Positions 54,009-63,865 of a DNA stretch of 64,000 nucleotides are shown here, piece by piece. The stretch is from Bacteroidota bacterium (GTDB taxonomy: Bacteria; Bacteroidota; Bacteroidia; Flavobacteriales; Schleiferiaceae), in assembly GCA_003385605.1 (NCBI GenBank), contig QQUU01000087.1, positions 1 to 64,000 on the forward strand. Reading direction: 5' to 3'. The position numbers and the translations under genes were made by a program. Within the stretch, counting starts at the first letter, position 1. Each line of letters starts with the position of its first letter. The notes under the pieces were generated by a model. It made no database searches. It was not told where the DNA came from and saw only the letters and a program-made list of their open reading frames with translations.

Positions 54009-55436
54009 ATGACGCCAAGAACCATCCATACCACTGCGCAGAAAGCGCTGAAAATCAATCTTAACTCAGACATCTACGGCACTTTCGCTGAAATTGGTGC
54101 AGGTCAAGAGACGGTCCGTGAATTTTTTAGAGCTGGTGCTGCTTCAGGAACTATTGCAAAAGCAATGAGTGCCTATGATAAAGCATTCTCAGATGATATT
54201 TACGGTATTGAAGAGGACAAACGTTACGTCACTCAAAGTAGGTTACAGAAGATGCTTCGTCACGAATACGGTTTGATCGAAAAGCGTCTTGATAGAGCTA
54301 AGCATCCTAGTAAGACCTACTTCGCCTATGCAAATACTGTTGCCACGATAAACTTTGCGAAGACATTTAAAGGACACGGTTGGATGGGAATTCGATTCCA
54401 GACTAATCCTACCAGAGATACCAACGATATAATCCTGCACTTTAGATTACACGAAAACGAGGCTAAGCATCAGCAAGAAACAGTTGGACGTCTTGGTACT
54501 AACCTCATTTACGGAGCTTACAAGTTCTATGAAGACCCAAAACTCTTTCTAGAGAGCCTTTACGATAATATTGATAAAGACGCTATTGAGATTGATTTAA
54601 TCAACTTCAATGGCCCTGATTTCACGGAAGTGGACAATCGTTTAATGTCTCTTCAGTTGATTAAGAACGGCTATACCGACGCAGTCATTTTTGGACCAGA
54701 AGGAAACAACCTGCTACCGGCTGAATTGCTCTATAAAAAGCATGTGCTAGCAATGCGAGGTTCTTTTAGACCTGTGACCAAGGTAAATATGGACATGATC
54801 AAATGTGGTTACGACATGTTTACCAACGATAAGAAGGTCGATGCAGATAAAACTGTCGTGTTGTGGGAAATTACCTTAAACAACTTGTTGGCTGACGGGG
54901 AACTTGATGAACAAGACTTCTTAGACAGAGCTGAAATCTTGTGTGCCTTGGGTCAGACTGTTCTTATTTCGAATTATCAAGAGTATTATAAGCTCGTGGA
55001 CTACTTTGGCCGCTTCTCTAAAAAGCGCCAAGGATTGGTAATGGGTGTAAATAACCTCACGGAGTTGTTTAAGGATAAATACTACCGCGGATTACAAGGT
55101 GGAATTTTAGAAGCATTTGGACGTATTTTCTCGAAGGACTTGAAAATACTGGTATATCCTTTCATTGATCACGACAATGAAGAGAAAATCATGCGTAAAG
55201 AAGATGCAGAAGTACATCCTCGATTCAGACCTATCATCGATTATCTCATCTTCCACAATAGAATTCTTGATATCGACGACTTCGATCACGACATAACAAA
55301 TATTTTCTCACGAGAGGTATTGAACCAAATACGCGCAGGTGAAGAAGGATGGGCGGACTGTCTACCAGAATATGTACATCACGTGATCAGAGATAAAAAG
55401 CTCTTCGGATATACAGGCGAAGCTCAAGAAGTTTAA
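54009..55436 (+). CDS. Conserved cytosolic protein, about 475 residues, unknown function
   Basis: 475 residues. I recognise it as a family conserved across Bacteroidota, but I cannot name a proven function. No signal peptide or membrane helix is seen. Conserved-looking stretches are TFAEIGAGQETVREFFRAGAASGTIAKAMSAYDK, FGPEGNNLLPAELLYKKHV and LVMGVNNLTELFKDKYYRG. The N-terminal IGAGQE is glycine-rich but does not fit a standard Rossmann or P-loop site. Its stop overlaps the photolyase stop by four bases, convergent, so it belongs to a different unit from the light cluster. Confidence 0.75.
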   Translation: MTPRTIHTTAQKALKINLNSDIYGTFAEIGAGQETVREFFRAGAASGTIAKAMSAYDKAFSDDIYGIEEDKRYVTQSRLQKMLRHEYGLIEKRLDRAKHPSKTYFAYANTVATINFAKTFKGHGWMGIRFQTNPTRDTNDIILHFRLHENEAKHQQETVGRLGTNLIYGAYKFYEDPKLFLESLYDNIDKDAIEIDLINFNGPDFTEVDNRLMSLQLIKNGYTDAVIFGPEGNNLLPAELLYKKHVLAMRGSFRPVTKVNMDMIKCGYDMFTNDKKVDADKTVVLWEITLNNLLADGELDEQDFLDRAEILCALGQTVLISNYQEYYKLVDYFGRFSKKRQGLVMGVNNLTELFKDKYYRGLQGGILEAFGRIFSKDLKILVYPFIDHDNEEKIMRKEDAEVHPRFRPIIDYLIFHNRILDIDDFDHDITNIFSREVLNQIRAGEEGWADCLPEYVHHVIRDKKLFGYTGEAQEV

Positions 55437-56743
55437 GCGTTCGCCAAAGCTGTTTTAAATCGATCTAAACATCTTTCTCGGGCCCATTTGTGTTCTACAA
55501 TAGGCTCAGGATATTGGGCAGTTCCATATTCTGGTACCCAGCGTTTAACATAGGTTAATTGTTTGTCAAACTTCTCAAGTTGCGAGGTAGGATTGAATAC
55601 TCTGAAATATGGTGCAGCATCTAATCCTGATCCACTGGCCCATTGCCAACCGCCAATGTTACTAGCCAAATCAAAATCCAATAGTTTTTCTGCGAAGTAG
55701 CGCTCCCCTAGTCTCCAATCAATAAGCAAATGCTTCGTTAGAAAACTAGCTACAATCATTCGAACTCGATTGTGCATGTAGCCCGTAGTGTTCAATTCTC
55801 GCATACCAGCATCGACAATAGGATACCCTGTCCTGCCCTCGCACCAAGCTTTGAAATGTTCCATATTGGTCTCCCAAGGAATGAGATCATATTTCGGTTT
55901 AATTGCCTTTTCTCGACTGTGTGGGAAATAATACAGCGCCATTTGAAAGAAGTCTCTCCATATAAGTTCGTTGACGAAGGTGTCGTTACCGACGAGACCC
56001 TTTCGCAGAAGACTACGCACCGAGATGGAACCGAATCTTAAGTGCATACCAAGTCGTGTAGTTCCCCTTTCATTGGCAGGGAAATTTCGAGTAGCATCGT
56101 ACGTCTTAATTATACTTTCGTCTACGTTAGACGATGGTAATGAAACCTCAGTAGCTCTAAAACCCATCGATTCTAATGATGGAATTACGATTGGCTGTTG
56201 CTTGAGAAAATTTTCAAAGTATTTAGCGTTGGGATAAGCCTTCGCATGGTAATCGGTCAGCTTTTTACGCCAAGCCTTACCGTATGGGCTGAACACTAAA
56301 TATGGAGTGCCGTCGGCTTTTACTACTTCATTCTTTTCGAAAATCACGTGATCTTTTGCTCCGACCACGGGAACTTCATGCTCACTCCAATAGTTAAATA
56401 CAAACTCATCTCGCTCACGAGCATAGGGTTCATAGTCACGATTCAGAAATACACTCCTTACTGTGTACGTTTGACTAAGCGTATTCATTGCCTCTTCTGG
56501 GGTACCATAGAATACATGTAAAGAGCTACCCATCTCTGTTAACTGGGACTGTAGCTCTGTCAATCGTTGATGTAAGAACGATACTCGAGCATCGGATTTA
56601 TCCTCGAGTTTATCTAAGATGTTTCTATCAAAAATGAAAATAGGCACCACAGGATGCCCACTTTTCAGTGCTTTCCAAAGTCCGGCGTTGTCTTCCAGCC
56701 TAAGGTCGCGTCTAAACCAAAAAATACTTACTTCTTTCATCAT
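55433..56743 (-). CDS. phrB: Deoxyribodipyrimidine photolyase / cryptochrome
   Basis: A light-driven flavoenzyme that splits pyrimidine dimers. 436 residues. The N-terminal antenna-binding domain is [14 protein letters not shown]. The FAD-binding domain carries [28 protein letters not shown] and [24 protein letters not shown], the CPD photolyase class I pattern with the Trp electron path in GGWQW. It is last in the light cluster and overlaps folE by four bases; the pterin made by FolE could supply its antenna. Confidence 0.93.
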   Translation of the reverse strand: MMKEVSIFWFRRDLRLEDNAGLWKALKSGHPVVPIFIFDRNILDKLEDKSDARVSFLHQRLTELQSQLTEMGSSLHVFYGTPEEAMNTLSQTYTVRSVFLNRDYEPYARERDEFVFNYWSEHEVPVVGAKDHVIFEKNEVVKADGTPYLVFSPYGKAWRKKLTDYHAKAYPNAKYFENFLKQQPIVIPSLESMGFRATEVSLPSSNVDESIIKTYDATRNFPANERGTTRLGMHLRFGSISVRSLLRKGLVGNDTFVNELIWRDFFQMALYYFPHSREKAIKPKYDLIPWETNMEHFKAWCEGRTGYPIVDAGMRELNTTGYMHNRVRMIVASFLTKHLLIDWRLGERYFAEKLLDFDLASNIGGWQWASGSGLDAAPYFRVFNPTSQLEKFDKQLTYVKRWVPEYGTAQYPEPIVEHKWARERCLDRFKTALANA

Positions 56744-57411
56744 CTAAATGACTCGAGAAATGCTTTTTTGTTCATGTCTTTTTCAAATTCGCCGTGGAAA
56801 GACATGGTAATTGTCGAACTACCGTCGTCTTCAATACCTCTTGTTTTTACACACATGTGGTCAGCTTCAAGATATACAGCGACATCATTTGTGCCTAGTC
56901 CTTCCATCAATGCCTCTGCAATTTGCCTTGTAAGTCTTTCTTGAACTTGTGGTCGCTTAGCATAGTGTCTAACAATACGATTCAATTTACTAAGGCCAAC
57001 AACACTACCGTTGGGAATGTAAGCAACGTGACACTTTCCAATAATAGGAACGAAATGATGCTCACAATGTGAATGGACTTTGATATCCTTTTCAATGAGC
57101 ATTTCATTGTACTGAAACTTGTTCGAGAACAACTTCATTTCTGGCTTATTGTCCGGATTCAGCCCCGCAAAAGCTTCTTTAACGTACATTTTAGCGACGC
57201 GTAAAGGCGTACCGTTTAAGCTATCATCATTAAGGTCAAGCCCTAAAATGTCCATGATATCACGGAATTTTTCAGCGATCAAACTGATTTTCTCATCTTC
57301 TGACATATCGAAGGCGTCAGAACGCAATGGAGTATCTATTGAAGTGCCCAAATGCGCCTCTACCAACTGTTCTAATTGCTCAGCCGTATAGCCCTTTTCG
57401 TGGTGTGTCAT
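56740..57411 (-). CDS. folE: GTP cyclohydrolase I
   Basis: It converts GTP to dihydroneopterin triphosphate, the first pterin step for folate and biopterin. 223 residues from ATG at 57411; the longer reading begins with TTG at 57438 inside the PTPS gene and is less likely. Zinc and catalytic residues are in [23 protein letters not shown] and [10 protein letters not shown]. It is located between the PTPS and photolyase genes. Confidence 0.95.
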   Translation of the reverse strand: MTHHEKGYTAEQLEQLVEAHLGTSIDTPLRSDAFDMSEDEKISLIAEKFRDIMDILGLDLNDDSLNGTPLRVAKMYVKEAFAGLNPDNKPEMKLFSNKFQYNEMLIEKDIKVHSHCEHHFVPIIGKCHVAYIPNGSVVGLSKLNRIVRHYAKRPQVQERLTRQIAEALMEGLGTNDVAVYLEADHMCVKTRGIEDDGSSTITMSFHGEFEKDMNKKAFLESFR

Positions 57412-57418
57412 AATACTT

Positions 57419-57829
57419 TTATTTACCGCTGTATTCAACGTAGTTACGTGGCGTCTCGTAAAGCGTCACTTTTAATTCTAAGTCAGCACTGAGCACGCTT
57501 CTCAACCTGTTCCAGATAACATAGGCAATATGCTCTGCGGTTGGATTAAGCGTTTTAAACTCTTCTACTTGTACGTTCAGATTTTTGTGATCTAAATAGT
57601 CTTCTACCTCGCGTTTAATATGATCTCGTAGGACTTTCATATCAATGAGGTACCCGGTCTTAGGGTCGACATCCCCCGTCACATGAACAATGAGTTCATA
57701 GTTGTGACCGTGATAGTACTCATTATTACACTTCCCAAACGTTGCTGCATTCTCAGCAGTGCTCAATTCCGGATTGTGTAACCTATGTGCAGCGTTAAAA
57801 TGTGCTCGTCTACATACCGTGATTCTCAT
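57419..57829 (-). CDS. 6-pyruvoyl-tetrahydropterin synthase (PTPS/QueD family)
   Basis: 136 residues. Zinc His residues are in AHFNAAHRL and [11 protein letters not shown]. The catalytic Cys is in [13 protein letters not shown], the spacing of eukaryotic-type PTPS, rather than the LHGH form of QueD. This favours conversion of dihydroneopterin triphosphate to a biopterin-type precursor, although QueD (queuosine) cannot be excluded. The stop is seven bases before the folE ATG. The gene overlaps idi by 20 bases. Confidence 0.85.
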   Translation of the reverse strand: MRITVCRRAHFNAAHRLHNPELSTAENAATFGKCNNEYYHGHNYELIVHVTGDVDPKTGYLIDMKVLRDHIKREVEDYLDHKNLNVQVEEFKTLNPTAEHIAYVIWNRLRSVLSADLELKVTLYETPRNYVEYSGK

Positions 57830-58340
57830 TATGCCAATACTTTAAGAATCGGTCATAGATGATTTTGAACCATTCAGTGTACTTCTCAGGATGAGCTTTC
57901 ATGTCTTCAGCCACCCAATCCACTGATTTCCAGTCAAAACTATCGACTTCTTCAGGGTTAATATTTGGATCTTCGTTGTAACGGGCAATGAGGACATGGT
58001 CCAGCTCATGCTCAGTTAAATCATTGTCCAATTCTGCTTTATAGATGAATGAAAAAATACGTTTGACCTCACAGGTAAAACCCATTTCCTCCATCAATCT
58101 TCTTGTGGCGGCTTCTTCCACAGTTTCACCGTCCCTAGGATGAGAACAGCACGTGTTCGTCCAAAGCCCACCACTGTGGTACTTATGCAGAGCACGTCTT
58201 TGAAGTAAAATTTCGTTGTCGTCGTTCATGGCGAAAACAGAGAATGCACGGTGCAGTTTCGCCTTTCGGTGCGCTTCCATTTTCTCCATCAGCCCAATCG
58301 GATTATCGTCCGAATCGACCAGGATAACTTGTTCAAGCAT
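57810..58340 (-). CDS. idi: Isopentenyl-diphosphate delta-isomerase, type I
   Basis: A Nudix-fold enzyme interconverting IPP and DMAPP for isoprenoids. 176 residues. The active Cys is in TNTCCSHP and the Nudix box is GETVEEAATRRLMEEMGF, with the later Glu region HELDHVLI. It supplies precursors to the adjacent phytoene synthase. Confidence 0.95.
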   Translation of the reverse strand: MLEQVILVDSDDNPIGLMEKMEAHRKAKLHRAFSVFAMNDDNEILLQRRALHKYHSGGLWTNTCCSHPRDGETVEEAATRRLMEEMGFTCEVKRIFSFIYKAELDNDLTEHELDHVLIARYNEDPNINPEEVDSFDWKSVDWVAEDMKAHPEKYTEWFKIIYDRFLKYWHNENHGM

Positions 58341-58349
58341 TGTAATATG

Positions 58350-59186
58350 TTATATCCAGTTTATGGTGTGTCTAACGTACGAACTTAAAAACAAACCATA
58401 CTTCCTTTTGTTCGAAATACGCACGCGCTCATTCAAAATGATATCTGCATGTGTATTACAGATCTTCTTAAATAAACTGTAGTAATAAACGTATGCGATA
58501 TAAACACCAAATCGGGCTCCTTTAGGAAGTTGTTTTATGCCTTCGTAGCCTGCTTTAAAGTCGATATCGATATCTGCCTCAATTTCAGCTTTTACCCGTT
58601 CGTTAAATTCGTTTAAGTCTACCCCTGGGAAATAAGTTCTGCCCAAAGCATGGTAGTCTGCGTGTAAATCTCTTAAGAAATTAATCTTCTGAAAGGCAGA
58701 GCCCAACTGCATTGCAGGCTTTTTGAGCTCCTGATAGCGCTTTTCATCACCATCTACAAAAACTTTCAAGCACATGAGTCCAACTACTTCGGCACTACCA
58801 AGGATGTATGCTTTGTAACCCTCTTCGTCATAATCGTTCTTGTACAAATCCATTTCCATGGACTTCAAGAACGTTTCAATTAAATCCCTATCAATATTAA
58901 AGGCATTCACTACTTGCTGAAAACTATTCAGTATAGGATTCAAACTGATTTTTTCATCTAATGCTAGATAAGTATCCTTCCAAAAGCGTTCGAGCAACTC
59001 TTTTTGCGGGTAATCCTCAAACGTATCAACGATTTCATCTGCGAATCTCACGAAGCCATAGATGGCGTATATAGGATCGTGATATTTCTTGTCAAGACCT
59101 AGTATACCTAGAGAGAACGACGTACTATACGCTTTAGTGGTCATTCTAGATGTGCGAATACTTACGCTGTCAAAGAGTGCTTTCAT
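58350..59186 (-). CDS. crtB: Phytoene synthase
   Basis: It joins two geranylgeranyl diphosphates to make phytoene. 278 residues. The two Asp-rich motifs are [10 protein letters not shown] (about residues 51-60) and [19 protein letters not shown]. The start overlaps the crtI stop by four bases. 9 bases separate it from idi. Confidence 0.95.
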   Translation of the reverse strand: MKALFDSVSIRTSRMTTKAYSTSFSLGILGLDKKYHDPIYAIYGFVRFADEIVDTFEDYPQKELLERFWKDTYLALDEKISLNPILNSFQQVVNAFNIDRDLIETFLKSMEMDLYKNDYDEEGYKAYILGSAEVVGLMCLKVFVDGDEKRYQELKKPAMQLGSAFQKINFLRDLHADYHALGRTYFPGVDLNEFNERVKAEIEADIDIDFKAGYEGIKQLPKGARFGVYIAYVYYYSLFKKICNTHADIILNERVRISNKRKYGLFLSSYVRHTINWI

Positions 59187-60670
59187 ACCGCTTTCTTTAT
59201 TTGATAGTCCTTCGCGATTTCTTTACTCACTACCTCCCCACTTATTAGGCAAGGTGGAACACCTGGCCCAGGTGTAGTAAGTTGTCCAGCGAAGTACAAA
59301 TTGCTCACTTTTTTGCTCTTTAGTCTAGGCTTAAGAATTGCGGTTTGGTCTAATGTATTGGCAAGGCCGTAAGCGTTGCCTTTAAAACTGTTGTATTCTG
59401 ATTTGAAGTCTTGGTACGCAAAACTGCGTTTGACAACCACCCTATCACGAATCGATGAACCAGTGAATTCTTCAAGACGATCCATCATTAAGTTATAATA
59501 TTTCTCGCGAACTTCCTCAGTATCACCATCCATCCCTGGGGCAGTTGGCATTAGAAGGAACATGTTTTCACAGCCTTCAGGCGCCACACTTGCGTCTGTT
59601 TTTGACGGAGCACTTGCATAGAAAAGAGGTTTTGTTGGCCATTTAGGATCCGTATAAATCTCATGCGCATGCTGATCTAGCTCATGATCAAAGAACAAGT
59701 TGTGGTGCAAGACATTTGGCACTTCTCCTTTTATACCTAGGTAGAAAAGTAGTGATGAAGGAGCCATCTTGCGTTTGTCCCAATATTCTGGGGTGTATTC
59801 TCTGTATTCTGGAGAACTGATGACTTGATCAATATGATGGTAATCGGCACCTCCGACAACGATATCAGCGGTAAATGATCCCCCTTTAGTCAACACACTG
59901 ACTATTCTATCATTCGAATACTTGAATCCTGTTACCTCCGCTGACGTTCTGAATTTCACCCCCTGCTCTTTCGCAACACGAATCATTCCTTGAATAATTT
60001 CGTTCATACCGTTCATTGGATACCAAGTACCCAACGACATATCGGCATAATTCATCAAGCTGTAAAGCGCAGGGGTATTCTGAGGTAAAGCCCCAAGAAA
60101 TAACACAGGGAATTCGAGGATTGCCTTAAGTTTAGGATGCGAGCTAACTTCTGCAACATGCTTCCGAATGTCCTTGAGCATATCCAACTGAAAGAGGCCC
60201 TTGACAATCCTGAAGTCCATAAATTCTGTTAGAGAGCGCCCTGGTCTAAAAACAAGGTCTTTGATACCGACTTCGTATTTATACGCACCTTGCTTTAAAA
60301 ACTTACGCAAACGCATTCCAGAACCAGGATCCAATCTGTCGAACATGGCTTCTAGCTCATCCATATTGGCGCTTTGGTCTTCGTGATCGTTTGGACCAAA
60401 TACCACTCGATAAGAAGGGTCTAATCGTACTAAATTGTAGTGGTCTTCTACCTTGGTGTCAAATTCTGAGAAGTAGCGTTCGAATACGTCGGGCATCCAG
60501 TACCAACTAGGTCCCATATCGAAAGTGAAGCCGTCTTTTTTCCAAGAGCGGGCTCGTCCTCCGAGCTGATCGTTTTTCTCTAGAACAGTAACATCGTACC
60601 CTTCTCGGGCTAAAAAGGAAGCGGCACTAAGGCCTGCGAACCCAGAGCCAATAACAATAACTGATTTCAT
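59183..60670 (-). CDS. crtI: Phytoene desaturase
   Basis: An FAD-dependent desaturase that turns phytoene into lycopene or neurosporene. 495 residues. The N-terminal [37 protein letters not shown] binds FAD. The C-terminal [21 protein letters not shown] is the carotenoid-specific signature. No cyclase or hydroxylase follows in the window, so the final pigment is not set here. 22 bases downstream of the sigma gene stop. Confidence 0.95.
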   Translation of the reverse strand: MKSVIVIGSGFAGLSAASFLAREGYDVTVLEKNDQLGGRARSWKKDGFTFDMGPSWYWMPDVFERYFSEFDTKVEDHYNLVRLDPSYRVVFGPNDHEDQSANMDELEAMFDRLDPGSGMRLRKFLKQGAYKYEVGIKDLVFRPGRSLTEFMDFRIVKGLFQLDMLKDIRKHVAEVSSHPKLKAILEFPVLFLGALPQNTPALYSLMNYADMSLGTWYPMNGMNEIIQGMIRVAKEQGVKFRTSAEVTGFKYSNDRIVSVLTKGGSFTADIVVGGADYHHIDQVISSPEYREYTPEYWDKRKMAPSSLLFYLGIKGEVPNVLHHNLFFDHELDQHAHEIYTDPKWPTKPLFYASAPSKTDASVAPEGCENMFLLMPTAPGMDGDTEEVREKYYNLMMDRLEEFTGSSIRDRVVVKRSFAYQDFKSEYNSFKGNAYGLANTLDQTAILKPRLKSKKVSNLYFAGQLTTPGPGVPPCLISGEVVSKEIAKDYQIKKAV

Positions 60671-60692
60671 GTGATAAGGCGGTAGGCTGTTA

Positions 60693-61199
60693 TTAGTGGC
60701 GTTGGTCGGCGAGTTTCTCCATCATTTTCTTACGTGCTAAGAAAATTCGGGATTTAACGGTTCCAAGAGGAATATTGAAATGCTCAGCAATTTCTTCGTA
60801 CTTATATCCTTCGTAATGCATAAAAAACGCCTCTGTGTAATGGGGCTCAATGGAATTGATTTGTTCCATGATGTAGTCATTGTCCACATTCGCATCGGTT
60901 AGAGTTGTTCTACTCGCCTCTTTGCTATTTAGGAAGAATTGACTTTCCGTTTCATCAACAAAAGTGTTCTGTTGCTTTTTGCGACGGTAGTTGTTGATAA
61001 AGGTATTCTTCATGATGGTATACAACCACCCCTTGAGATTAGTCCCTGTGGCAAACTTATCTTTATTTTTAAGTGCCTTGAAATAGGTATCCTGGATCAA
61101 GTCCTGGGCATCATCGTGACGCTTGGTCAACTTCATTGCTAACTGGTGCAAAAAGTCGTGTTCACGATCAATTAATTCTCCAAATTCTGCGGTTGACAT
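60693..61199 (-). CDS. ECF-type sigma factor, light-cluster regulator
   Basis: 168 residues from ATG at 61199 (a longer reading to 61247 lies in the promoter region). Region 2 shows [20 protein letters not shown] and [19 protein letters not shown]; region 4 [26 protein letters not shown]. Lack of regions 1 and 3 marks the ECF group. It lies between CarH and crtI, like carQ or litS in other light systems. No anti-sigma gene is adjacent. Confidence 0.9.
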   Translation of the reverse strand: MSTAEFGELIDREHDFLHQLAMKLTKRHDDAQDLIQDTYFKALKNKDKFATGTNLKGWLYTIMKNTFINNYRRKKQQNTFVDETESQFFLNSKEASRTTLTDANVDNDYIMEQINSIEPHYTEAFFMHYEGYKYEEIAEHFNIPLGTVKSRIFLARKKMMEKLADQRH

Positions 61200-61207
61200 A
61201 AAGACAA

Positions 61208-61290
61208 TGTTTAAGGTTGCTTCACCAAAGTTAAACAATATGTTCAAACATTTTGTCTAACGATGAATAAAATTTATTAAACAAGTCTAA
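61208..61290 (-). promoter_or_regulatory. Sigma-gene promoter with repeated TTAAACAA half-sites (candidate CarH operator)
   Basis: On the plus strand TTAAACAA occurs at 61231-61238 and 61277-61284, with TTCAAACAT at 61243-61251 and the inverted form TGTTTAA at 61208-61214. GTCTAA occurs at 61255-61260 and 61285-61290. On the minus strand TAACTTTG (61233-61226) is a perfect TAnnTTTG box that overlaps one half-site, 26 bases before the sigma ATG. This is where a light-responsive repressor would act. Confidence 0.55.
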
Positions 61291-61297
61291 TTACCCA

Positions 61298-62176
61298 CTA
61301 GATATGGGTGGTCAAATCCTTTAATGTGCTGTAAATGTGAATGTTATCCCCAAACTTATTTTCGGAGAAATCATTGAATTGATACCCGGTTAGGTGTACC
61401 TCTACCCCACGATCGTGGATAAGATCGTCTAAATCACGTAAATATTCTGGCAAATATTCGACGTCTGGGTTTGTAGTGAATACTGATATAAGTGCATCTA
61501 TATTTTGATTATCCAACAAATCGGTTAGATACTCCTTCGGTAGACTTTGACCAAGATAAAAGACCCTATCACCCCGTTCTTTAAGAACATAGGCTAGATA
61601 GAGAAGTCCAATCTCGTGAAGTTCATTTGCTGGGAGGAAAAGCGCAAAGGTTTTTCCACTATCCTCTGCCTTCAATTCATCAAGAGCCGAATACAACTTC
61701 TGACGTATCATAGAAGACATGAAATGCTCCTGAGAGATACTCACAGAACCACTTAGCCAGAGTTTACCTAATTCTTGTATATAATCTCCGATTACTTTCT
61801 GAAACGTATCATGAATGCCGTGCTTATCGATGCAAGTTGACATGATAGTTTCGAACCGTTCAATATCGAAGTTTAGCGTACTTAATTTCAACTCGTTGAG
61901 TTCATAAGCATAGTTACCTTCGTAGGGATCTGCTTCAAGAGCCGATTTTGCAATTTCCTCTGGAGTTAACTTAGCAATCTGACCGATCTTCCAATCGTGT
62001 TCTAAAAGTATACTTACGTTTAAGATTACCCGTAAATCATCATCACTGTAGAAGCGAATGTTTGTACTGGTTCTCTTGGGTGTTATCAGTTTATGACGTT
62101 GCTCCCACGCACGAATAGTATGGGCTTTTATACCACTGAGCTGCTCTAGATCTTTTATGGAATAACGTGACTTCAC
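61298..62176 (-). CDS. carH: CarH-type MerR regulator with B12-binding photoreceptor domain
   Basis: 292 residues with GTG start. The N-terminal MerR helix-turn-helix is about residues 4-70 (YSIKDLEQLSGIKAHTIRAWEQRHKL). The B12 capping helical bundle carries Trp140-x9-Glu150-His151, the signature of light-sensing CarH. The Rossmann part has ELHEIG, with His187 as cobalt ligand in ExHxxG. CarH holds adenosylcobalamin, represses in the dark and releases DNA when light breaks the Co-C bond. It is divergent from prfC and upstream of the sigma gene. Confidence 0.92.
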   Translation of the reverse strand: MKSRYSIKDLEQLSGIKAHTIRAWEQRHKLITPKRTSTNIRFYSDDDLRVILNVSILLEHDWKIGQIAKLTPEEIAKSALEADPYEGNYAYELNELKLSTLNFDIERFETIMSTCIDKHGIHDTFQKVIGDYIQELGKLWLSGSVSISQEHFMSSMIRQKLYSALDELKAEDSGKTFALFLPANELHEIGLLYLAYVLKERGDRVFYLGQSLPKEYLTDLLDNQNIDALISVFTTNPDVEYLPEYLRDLDDLIHDRGVEVHLTGYQFNDFSENKFGDNIHIYSTLKDLTTHI

Positions 62177-62259
62177 GAAAAGCTAACGAATCTGGGGAAG
62201 AAAAGTTTTGTTCGTAGCAAGTATAAGTAATTACCACAAACTGACGAGGGTTGCTTTAG

Positions 62260-62267
62260 TATATTTG
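62260..62267 (+). promoter_or_regulatory. prfC -7 element
   Basis: TATATTTG matches TAnnTTTG and lies 17 bases before the prfC ATG. It is in the 108-base divergent gap shared with carH. Confidence 0.5.
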
Positions 62268-62284
62268 CGACAAAATTATAGTAG

Positions 62285-63865
62285 ATGTCAATCGAAAAGG
62301 AAATCAGCATTCGCAGAACCTTTGGGATTATTTCCCATCCCGATGCCGGAAAAACTACATTAACTGAAAAGCTTTTGTTATTCGGTGGTGCCATCCAAGA
62401 GGCCGGTGCCGTTAAGAGCAACAAGGTTAAAAAGTCCGCGACATCCGATTTTATGGAGATTGAAAAGCAACGTGGTATATCCGTTGCGACTTCTGTGATG
62501 GGCTTCTATTATAAAGACAAAAAGATCAACATCTTAGATACACCAGGTCACCAAGACTTTGCCGAAGATACTTACCGTACACTGACGGCATGTGATAGTG
62601 TTATTGTAGTAATTGATGTTGCAAAAGGTGTGGAGCCTCAGACAGAAAAACTGGTACAAGTGTGCCGAATGCGTGCTACACCTATTATAGTATTCATAAA
62701 TAAATTGGACCGCGAAGGGAAAGATGGTTTCGATCTTATTGATGAAGTAGAACAGAAGCTCGGATTGACTCTATGTCCCCTATCCTGGCCTATAGGTATG
62801 GGGCAGCGTTTTCAAGGGGTTTATAATATGTGGGAAAAGAACCTCAATCTATACAGCGCCGAGAACAAACAGAAAATTAGTGAGGGAACCTCTTTCGAAG
62901 ATATTAGTTCACCTGAACTTGACGAATATGTAGGCGAAGAGGCAGCTACAGAGCTTAGAAATGACCTTGAACTTTTAGAGGCTGTGTATCCACAATTTGA
63001 CCGCTCTGAATACCTGAGGGGTGATCTGTGTCCTGTATTTTTTGGTTCAGCATTGAATAACTTCGGTGTTCGCGAGTTGCTCGATTGTTTTCAAGACATA
63101 GCACCTGAGCCCCAGCCAAAGGAGGCCGAGCAAAGACTTGTCCGACCTAATGAGAATGAATTCTCTGGATTCGTATTTAAGATTCACGCGAACATCGATC
63201 CAAACCATAGAAACAGAATTGCTTTCCTAAAAGTAGTCAGTGGTAAGTTTGAGCGTAATAAAAACTATGTTCACACCAGAAGTGGCAAATCATTTAGAGT
63301 CAGTGCTCCGACTGCATTTATGGCTTCTAAAAAGAGCACTATTGATGAAGCATTTCCAGGAGATATTATAGGTATACCGGATAACGGTACATTCAGAATT
63401 GGAGATACACTAACTTCAAAAGAACAGTTGCACTATAAAGGTATTCCATCGTTCTCGCCAGAGCACTTCAGGTTCATTAACAATGCTGATCCACTAAAGG
63501 CGAAGCAGTTGAATAAAGGAATTGACCAGTTGATGGATGAAGGTGTAGCACAGTTGTTTACTCTTAAACAGAACAACAGGAAGATTATTGGCACTGTTGG
63601 CGCATTGCAGTATGAAGTGATTCAATACCGTCTCGAACATGAGTATAATGCGAAGTGCTCTTATGAAAACTTTCCTGCATTTAAAGCTTGTTGGATTGAA
63701 AGCAATGACGAGGATCAGCTTAAAGAATTCTCTACCTTGAAACAACGCTACCTCGCCGAAGACAAGTACGGTCGACTCGTATTTTTAGCAGATTCACAGT
63801 TTTCTTTACAGATGGCTCAAGACAAGTTTGATAAGATTACGTTCCACATGAAGAGCGAATTCTAA
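62285..63865 (+). CDS. prfC: Peptide chain release factor 3
   Basis: A GTPase that recycles class I release factors. 526 residues, the family length. GTPase motifs are SHPDAGKTTLTE, QRGISV, DTPGHQDFAEDTYR and NKLDRE. The insertion SNKVKKSATSDFMEIEKQRG is typical of RF3. The stop overlaps the next ATG by one base. Confidence 0.96.
   Translation: MSIEKEISIRRTFGIISHPDAGKTTLTEKLLLFGGAIQEAGAVKSNKVKKSATSDFMEIEKQRGISVATSVMGFYYKDKKINILDTPGHQDFAEDTYRTLTACDSVIVVIDVAKGVEPQTEKLVQVCRMRATPIIVFINKLDREGKDGFDLIDEVEQKLGLTLCPLSWPIGMGQRFQGVYNMWEKNLNLYSAENKQKISEGTSFEDISSPELDEYVGEEAATELRNDLELLEAVYPQFDRSEYLRGDLCPVFFGSALNNFGVRELLDCFQDIAPEPQPKEAEQRLVRPNENEFSGFVFKIHANIDPNHRNRIAFLKVVSGKFERNKNYVHTRSGKSFRVSAPTAFMASKKSTIDEAFPGDIIGIPDNGTFRIGDTLTSKEQLHYKGIPSFSPEHFRFINNADPLKAKQLNKGIDQLMDEGVAQLFTLKQNNRKIIGTVGALQYEVIQYRLEHEYNAKCSYENFPAFKACWIESNDEDQLKEFSTLKQRYLAEDKYGRLVFLADSQFSLQMAQDKFDKITFHMKSEF

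Noticed and set aside
57419-57829. Plain QueD for queuosine synthesis
   Set aside because: Not excluded, but the Cys/HGH spacing fits PTPS better and no queC, queE or queF is adjacent.
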